Source of the DNA: Jhaorihella thermophila
Lineage (GTDB): Bacteria > Pseudomonadota > Alphaproteobacteria > Rhodobacterales > Rhodobacteraceae
Direction: 5' to 3'
DNA length: 64,000 bases
Assembly: GCF_900108275.1 (NCBI RefSeq)
Contig: NZ_FNVD01000002.1
Coordinates: 278,548-342,547 of the forward strand
The position numbers and the translations under genes were made by a program. The notes beneath the pieces are model-generated. The model was not told the DNA's origin. It made no database searches and saw only the letters and a list, made by a program, of their open reading frames with translations. Position 1 is the first letter of the stretch; every line of letters begins with the position of its first letter. This document shows positions 59,298 to 64,000 of this stretch, piece by piece.

Positions 59298-59598
59298 GGT
59301 ATCCGAGATCGCGGCCAAGGTCCGGTCCAAGAACGCCGGGCCGTTCTGGCTGACCATCGACATTTTCTGCGGCAGCGCGGAGGCCTTCGACCGGCTGCGC
59401 GGGGCGCTGGGCGACGACCGCGTGGCACGGGCGCTGGGATGCGCGCCCGCCGCGCTGAAACGTTTCGACATCGCGGAGCTCTCGGTCATCAAGTTCAGCC
59501 TGCCGCGGCCTCAGGTGCAGGGTTCGATCCGCGACCGCGACATGCACGGGGCGTCCTTCGCCAATCTCGTCGCAGAACTGGAAATCGAGGACGCATAG
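59290..59598 (+). CDS. DUF4387 family protein
   Basis: 102 residues, starting at a TTG (59290) inside the AtuA-type gene: VSEIAAKVRSKNAGPFWLTIDIFC. DUF4387 occurs as a partner or as a C-terminal domain of AtuA-type proteins, so the two may form one enzyme. No catalytic residues can be assigned. The next gene begins about 180 bases later. Confidence 0.8.
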   Translation: MARVSEIAAKVRSKNAGPFWLTIDIFCGSAEAFDRLRGALGDDRVARALGCAPAALKRFDIAELSVIKFSLPRPQVQGSIRDRDMHGASFANLVAELEIEDA

Positions 59599-59779
59599 CG
59601 CCGGCCCGGCGCGCAGGGCGTTGGGCCATCCGTTGCCCAGGCCGGGAAAATTGTCGCCGCCCCCTTGCACGACGGGTAGAAATGCGCAAATTTCACCCTT
59701 CTTTACCAGCGCGCCCCGGCTTTTCCCAACTTTGGCGAAGGCCCTATCGGGATTGCCCGACATTTCCGGAATCTGCTCC

Positions 59780-60181
59780 ATGACCGACCACGCTCAGACC
59801 ACCGCCGCCCTGCCGCCCGAACGCCCCTTGTGGACCTCGGTGTTCCACGGCTTGCGCACGCGTTGCCCCCGCTGCGGCAAGGGCAAACTGCTGCACAGCT
59901 ATATCAAGGTGAACGACACCTGTTCGGAATGCGGGCTGGAGCTGCACCACCACCGCGCCGATGACGGCCCGGCCTATCTGTCGATCCTGATCGTGGGGCA
60001 CATCATGGCGCCGCTTCTGCTGGTGGTATTCGAAACCTGGCGGCCCGAACCGATGGTGCTGTTCTCGATCTTTGCGGTTGGCAGCCTCGTTCTGACACTC
60101 TACCTTCTGCCCCGACTGAAGGGGCTGGTGGTCGCGTTCCAGTGGGCGCGGCGGATGGGCGGGTTCGACTCGCCCGACTGA
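59780..60181 (+). CDS. DUF983 family membrane protein
   Basis: 133 residues from ATG 59780. Zinc-ribbon CPRCGKGKL and CSECGLELHHH at about 32-60, then two hydrophobic helices. Function unknown; members are common in alphaproteobacteria and often lie near cytochrome-oxidase-type or housekeeping genes. The Nudix gene follows 22 bases later. Confidence 0.87.
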   Translation: MTDHAQTTAALPPERPLWTSVFHGLRTRCPRCGKGKLLHSYIKVNDTCSECGLELHHHRADDGPAYLSILIVGHIMAPLLLVVFETWRPEPMVLFSIFAVGSLVLTLYLLPRLKGLVVAFQWARRMGGFDSPD

Positions 60182-60203
60182 GGCCCGACAACCGCGAGGG
60201 GCC

Positions 60204-60908
60204 ATGAGCAGCGACAAGACCGCGATCCGCAACGCCGCAACCGTCATCGTCATGCGCGACCGCGCCAGCGGCAACCCATCGATCCTGATGGGCCAGCGCG
60301 GCGCCAAGGCGGCCTTCATGCCCAACAAGTTCGTCTTTCCCGGCGGCGCCGTGGATCCCGCGGATGCGCAGGTGCCGCTGGGCAGTCCGCTCTCCGGGAT
60401 TTGCCGCGCGCGGCTCAGCGAGGAGGCGCCCGAGGGCCTGCATCACGCGCTGGCCGGCGCCGCCGTGCGCGAATTGTGGGAAGAAACCGGCCTGATCCTG
60501 GGTGTGCCGGGCGACTGGCCGGACGCGCCGCCCGCCGGCTGGCGCGGTTTTGCCGCCACCGGCCACCTGCCCGCCGCACACGGGTTGCAGTTCGTGTTCC
60601 GCGCGATCACCCCGCCGGGGCGCCCGCGCCGGTTCGACGCGCGATTCTTTCTGGTGGACGCGGCCGAGGTCGCGAACGACCTGGACGATTTCAGCGGTGC
60701 CGAGGACGAGCTTTCGCATCTGCAATGGATCCCGCTGTCCGAGGTGCGCAATTTCGACCTGCCCTTCATCACCGAGGTCGTGCTGGCCGAGGTCGCGGCC
60801 CGCGCCGCCGACCCCGAACCGCCCGAATCGGTGCCCTTTTTCCGCAACGATGACGAGGCGAGCCATTTCCTGCGCCTGCGCGGCCGGCCCATGCCCGAGA
60901 CGGGCTAG
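60204..60908 (+). CDS. Nudix hydrolase
   Basis: 234 residues. Splits nucleoside diphosphate derivatives or related compounds. Nudix box begins FPGGAVDPAD and continues after an insertion with AAVRELWEETGL (REx2EExGL core), so the box carries about 30 extra residues, as seen in the NudL/YfcD-like and NUDT7/19-type groups. Substrate unknown; a CoA-type substrate is conceivable. Confidence 0.85.
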   Translation: MSSDKTAIRNAATVIVMRDRASGNPSILMGQRGAKAAFMPNKFVFPGGAVDPADAQVPLGSPLSGICRARLSEEAPEGLHHALAGAAVRELWEETGLILGVPGDWPDAPPAGWRGFAATGHLPAAHGLQFVFRAITPPGRPRRFDARFFLVDAAEVANDLDDFSGAEDELSHLQWIPLSEVRNFDLPFITEVVLAEVAARAADPEPPESVPFFRNDDEASHFLRLRGRPMPETG

Positions 60909-60914
60909 ACGCGC

Positions 60915-61817
60915 TCAGCCAAGGCCCACCAGCAACAGGATGCTGACGCCCAGCAGGGACATGCCCGCGATCTCGCGTCCAGTGATTCGCTCCCGGAAGA
61001 ACAGGGTCGAAGCCATCAGGCTGAAGATCAGCTCCACCTGCCCCAGCGCCTTGACATAGGCCGCGTTCTGCAAGGTGAAGGCCCAGAACCAGCAGAATGA
61101 TCCGGCCATGCTGAACAGCCCGATGAAGACCGCGCTGCGCCGCGCCGCCCAAACTGCGCGCAGCTCGGCCCGGTCGCGCCAGAGAAGCCACGCGCCCATC
61201 GCCAGCGTCTGCATCGTCACCACCGCGGCCAGCGTCACCGCCGCCCGCAGCGCGGGTTCGTCCGAGGCCACCTGCAGCGACGCGCCGCGGTAGCCCACCG
61301 CCGAGAAGGCGAACAGAACCCCCGACCCCAGCCCCAAGGCCGAGGCCCGGTTGGTCAGCTGCCGCCACCAAGCGCCTTCGCCCCCCGGCGTTCTGGACAG
61401 CAGAAGCACCGCCGCCAGCCCGATCACGATCGCCAGCAGCGCCCCCGCGCTGACCGTGTCACCCAGCACCACCAGCCCGACGATCGCGGTCTGGATCACT
61501 TCGGTCTTCTTGAAGGTGATGCCAACGGCGAAATTGCGCTGCTTGAACAGCAGCACCACGCAGATCGTGGCCAGAATCTGCGCCAGCCCGCCGGCTGCCC
61601 CATAGGCCCAGAAGGCCGGCGTCAGGTCGGGCAGCGCGCGCCCCGATCCGGCCAGCCACAGAGCCAGAAGCGCCAGGATCAGCGGCGCGGAATAGACGAA
61701 ACGCGAAAACGTCGCCCCCTCGGCCGAAAGCCGCGCCGCGCTCAGCGACTTTTGCAGCATGAACCGCACGGTCTGGAACGCGGCTGCCGCGAGGGTGACG
61801 GGGATCCACAGGGGCAT
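60915..61817 (-). CDS. EamA/DMT-family transporter
   Basis: 300 residues, ten expected helices in two EamA repeats. Ends LLGVSILLLVGLG. Substrate unknown; DMT members export amino acids, metabolites or sugars. Convergent with the Nudix gene (6-base gap). Confidence 0.85.
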   Translation of the reverse strand: MPLWIPVTLAAAAFQTVRFMLQKSLSAARLSAEGATFSRFVYSAPLILALLALWLAGSGRALPDLTPAFWAYGAAGGLAQILATICVVLLFKQRNFAVGITFKKTEVIQTAIVGLVVLGDTVSAGALLAIVIGLAAVLLLSRTPGGEGAWWRQLTNRASALGLGSGVLFAFSAVGYRGASLQVASDEPALRAAVTLAAVVTMQTLAMGAWLLWRDRAELRAVWAARRSAVFIGLFSMAGSFCWFWAFTLQNAAYVKALGQVELIFSLMASTLFFRERITGREIAGMSLLGVSILLLVGLG

Positions 61818-61838
61818 GTCACCCCTGATGCACCGAAA

Positions 61839-62744
61839 TCACCCCCGGCGCCAGAGCGGATGCGGCACGGGGTCCTTGGCCTTCAGCAGATAGCGCCGGA
61901 AGATCTCGGCATAGGACCGATAGACGTAACCGTGGTTGGTGGCGCGGTAGAAGTCGCGCCTTTGCCGGTAAAACCGCGGCATGTCGTACCACGGCGCGCG
62001 GGGGTTCATGTGATGCACCACATGCAGGCTGTTGAACAGAAACAGCCAGGCCAGCGGACCGCGGCTTTCCACGATCACGGTGCGTCCGCGCTTGTCCTCG
62101 TGCGCGCGGTGTTCAAGAAAGGTGCGGATCTTGAGAATGCCCAGCGCGGCGTAGATCGCCACCAGATAGGCCCAGATCGGCATGGGCGAGGCTGCGACGA
62201 TCCCCAGCACGATCGTCACGCCGGCCAGGTGCAGCGCCCAGGCCGGCCACACGGACCGGTCACCTTCGCGCGCCAGCTTCCATTCGCAGGCCATGAACCG
62301 GATCTGCCCCAGGGCGGGCCCGATCAGGATGCGCCCCAGAAGGGTGTTGTTCAACTCGAAGATCGTTCTTTTCCAGCGCGGCATCCCCTCCCAGAACGCG
62401 GGGTCGAGGTAATTCGATTCGGGGTCGTCATAGGGGTCGGTCAGGCGCGAATCGCGGTGATGCGCCAGATGCAGGTCGCGGAAACGATTGTAGGGAAAGG
62501 CCAGCGTCAGCGGCAGGAACATCAGCGCCTCGTTCAGTCGGCGCGACCGGAACGGATGACCGTGCAGCACCTCATGCGTCAGCGAGGAATGCAGCGCGCC
62601 CAGCACCGCCACCGCCGCGATTGCCGCCAGCAAGGACAGCTCGGCCAGCCAGAACAACGCGACCAGCCACAACCCGTAGCATCCGACGATCAACCCCAGC
62701 GTGATCCACTCCACGCCGCCCTTTTCCGTCCACCGCTCAGGCAT
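61839..62744 (-). CDS. Fatty acid desaturase family protein
   Basis: 301 residues from ATG 62744 (MPERWTEKGG), chosen because it overlaps the upstream gene by 8 bases in a normal coupled way; an upstream in-frame start at 62780 is possible. Membrane diiron enzyme with three His boxes: HEVLHGH (about 57-63), HLAHH (92-96) and HVVHH near the C-terminus. Acts on acyl chains or other lipids; exact substrate unknown. Confidence 0.85.
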   Translation of the reverse strand: MPERWTEKGGVEWITLGLIVGCYGLWLVALFWLAELSLLAAIAAVAVLGALHSSLTHEVLHGHPFRSRRLNEALMFLPLTLAFPYNRFRDLHLAHHRDSRLTDPYDDPESNYLDPAFWEGMPRWKRTIFELNNTLLGRILIGPALGQIRFMACEWKLAREGDRSVWPAWALHLAGVTIVLGIVAASPMPIWAYLVAIYAALGILKIRTFLEHRAHEDKRGRTVIVESRGPLAWLFLFNSLHVVHHMNPRAPWYDMPRFYRQRRDFYRATNHGYVYRSYAEIFRRYLLKAKDPVPHPLWRRG

Positions 62745-62940
62745 GCCGCCCCCATTTGATCCTTGCCCAGATGCGTTCATAAATCACGTACATCACCAGC
62801 CCGATCACCGTGTTGACCACCGCCAGCGTCCCGCCGACCGCGGCCGATCCGGTGGCGATCAGACCGACCACGGCCATCACCACAAGGCCGATCACGTTCC
62901 ACAGAACCGCCTTCACGAGGGATCGCCGCCGCGTTTCCAT
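62737..62940 (-). CDS. DUF2061 small membrane protein
   Basis: 67 residues with two hydrophobic helices (VLWNVIGLVVMAVVGLIATG and VNTVIGLVMYVIYERIW). Matches the DUF2061 pattern METRRRSLVKAVLWN...YERIWARIKWG. The desaturase start overlaps its end. Function unknown. Confidence 0.82.
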   Translation of the reverse strand: METRRRSLVKAVLWNVIGLVVMAVVGLIATGSAAVGGTLAVVNTVIGLVMYVIYERIWARIKWGRHA

Positions 62941-63046
62941 TCCGCCTCAGATTGTCCGGATTCACGCGTCTGTTACCCGGCCTTTGCCCCGATGCCCATT
63001 CCGAAGATGATTAACAAAACTCTGCAATAGAGATATTTTTCACCAC

Positions 63047-63907
63047 ATGATGCAAAAACTCGACAAACGCGACCGGGCCGCGCTGCTTCGCGACCGGCTC
63101 TCTCGCGCGATGCAGGAGGCCGGGAGCAACCAGTCCGCGCTGGCCCGAGCGATCGGCGTGGACCGCTCCACCATCTCGCAGATCCTGTCGGCGGACGGCC
63201 CGCGCCTGCCCAATGCGCATGTGGTGGGGGCCTGCGCCTCGGCGCTGGGGGTTTCCGCCGATTGGCTGCTGGGCCTGTCGGACCGGCCCGAAAGCGCGGC
63301 CGAACTGCTTGCCGGCAGCCTGACCCTGACCGAAGCCCCCCGCGCGCTGGTCGATGAACGCATCTTCCAGTGGCATCAGGAGGCCGCCGGCTACAAGATC
63401 CGCCATGTGCCCGCCGCCCTGCCCGACATGCTGAAAACCCGCGCGATGCTGGAATGGGAATATGCGCCACATCTGGGCCGCACGGCGGATCAGGCGATCG
63501 GCGCGTCCGAGGACCGCCTGCGCTGGATGCGGCAGGCCCGGTCGGACTACGAAATCGCCCTGCCCCTGCACGAACTCGACAGTTTCGTCCACGCCTGCGG
63601 CTATTACGCGGGCCTGCCCCGCGAAACGCGGCTGGAGCAAATCGACCGTTTCCTGGATCTCGCCGACCAGCTCTATCCGCGTCTGCGGGTCTATCTGTTC
63701 GATGCCCGCCGCCTCTACTCCGCGCCGGTCACCGTGTTCGGCCCGCTGCTGGCGGTGTTCTACGCCGGCGGGCACTACATGGCCTTTCGCGACCGCGACC
63801 GGATCGAAACCTTCACCCTGCATTTCGACCGGCTGGTGCGCGAGGCAGAGATCTCCGCCCGCGCCTTTCCCGAGCACCTGCGGGCGCTGCGGGATCGGGT
63901 GCGCTAG
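63047..63907 (+). CDS. XRE-family transcriptional regulator
   Basis: 286 residues. HTH near 14-70 (LSRAMQEAGSNQSALARAIGVDRSTISQIL), followed by GVSADWLLGLSDRP, a common bridge, and a C-terminal domain of unknown fold with YAGGHYMAFRDRDRIETFTLHFDRLVRE. Divergent from the DUF2061 gene. No sign of phage neighbours, so a host regulator is likely. The target is unknown. Confidence 0.85.
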   Translation: MMQKLDKRDRAALLRDRLSRAMQEAGSNQSALARAIGVDRSTISQILSADGPRLPNAHVVGACASALGVSADWLLGLSDRPESAAELLAGSLTLTEAPRALVDERIFQWHQEAAGYKIRHVPAALPDMLKTRAMLEWEYAPHLGRTADQAIGASEDRLRWMRQARSDYEIALPLHELDSFVHACGYYAGLPRETRLEQIDRFLDLADQLYPRLRVYLFDARRLYSAPVTVFGPLLAVFYAGGHYMAFRDRDRIETFTLHFDRLVREAEISARAFPEHLRALRDRVR

Positions 63908-63919
63908 CAACTGTATTTC

Positions 63920-64000
63920 TCAGGCGGGTTGAGGAGCCCACTTTCGCCTCATTTTGCACAGAGCGTTTGCAATGGTGACGAGTTTGCGGGCAACCGCCGT
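63920..64000 (-). mobile_element. IS110-family transposase, 3' end (partial)
   Basis: The minus-strand frame is open to the right edge and ends TAVARKLVTIANALC...WAPQPA at a TGA (63920-63922). This matches the C-terminal end of IS110-type DEDD transposases (MRKLLTILNAML pattern). Only 26 residues are in the window. Confidence 0.7.

Noticed and set aside
1..64000. tRNA, rRNA, riboswitch or replication-origin features
   Set aside because: No cloverleaf, rRNA-like, cobalamin/SAM riboswitch-like or iteron pattern was recognised when reading the intergenic stretches.

Overview
High-GC alphaproteobacterial chromosome segment, most likely from the Rhodobacterales/Roseobacter group. The supports are gene content and order: hemA beside a Dnr-type regulator and a norCBQDEF operon, an fdsGB fusion with fdsA, the aroA-cmk block, and TRAP and tripartite tricarboxylate transporters. 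No rRNA, tRNA, CRISPR array or origin was seen. The right edge cuts into an IS110-type transposase.

The centre (about 17.8-36.5 kb) is a complete oxidative (reverse) dissimilatory sulfite reductase locus. One minus-strand operon, dsrA-B-E-F-H-C-M-K-L-J-O-P-N, follows the gene order known from purple sulfur bacteria. Beside it lie dsrE2-tusA, a divergent YeeE/YedE transporter and an Mrp-type Fe-S carrier. On the other flank sit a TauD-type dioxygenase, two small unknown proteins and cysG, the siroheme synthase that supplies DsrAB. The inferred flow is: YeeE imports a sulfur compound, DsrE2/TusA pass persulfide to DsrEFH and DsrC, DsrAB release sulfite, and DsrL and DsrMKJOP handle electrons. 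Four near-identical 20-bp AT-rich inverted repeats (17783, 20196, 20334, 33577) stand in front of mrp, yeeE, dsrE2 and dsrA. They look like operators of one sulfur-responsive repressor.

Left of this (0-17.5 kb) are a 4-oxalomesaconate (gallate/protocatechuate 4,5-cleavage) catabolic operon with a TRAP transporter and a LysR regulator carrying two HTH domains; a response regulator with a degenerate GGDEF-like end; aroA-orf-cmk-aldo/keto reductase; trmB; a hydrolase pair; and a NAD-dependent formate dehydrogenase.

Right of it (36.5-64 kb) are a globin with an FNR-type box; a 2-oxoacid:ferredoxin oxidoreductase operon with a DsrL-like NAD(P)H oxidoreductase; apbE-hemA; a Dnr regulator with a DUF4202 gene; norCBQDEF; a Tct two-component system and tctCBA with AtuA/DUF4387 genes; then housekeeping genes. 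The tctE and tctD reading frames are both damaged, and so is the 4-oxalomesaconate tautomerase gene.

Five copies of a two-hairpin repeat lie directly behind gene 3' ends, always in the sense of the preceding gene. They are probably terminator or 3'-UTR elements.
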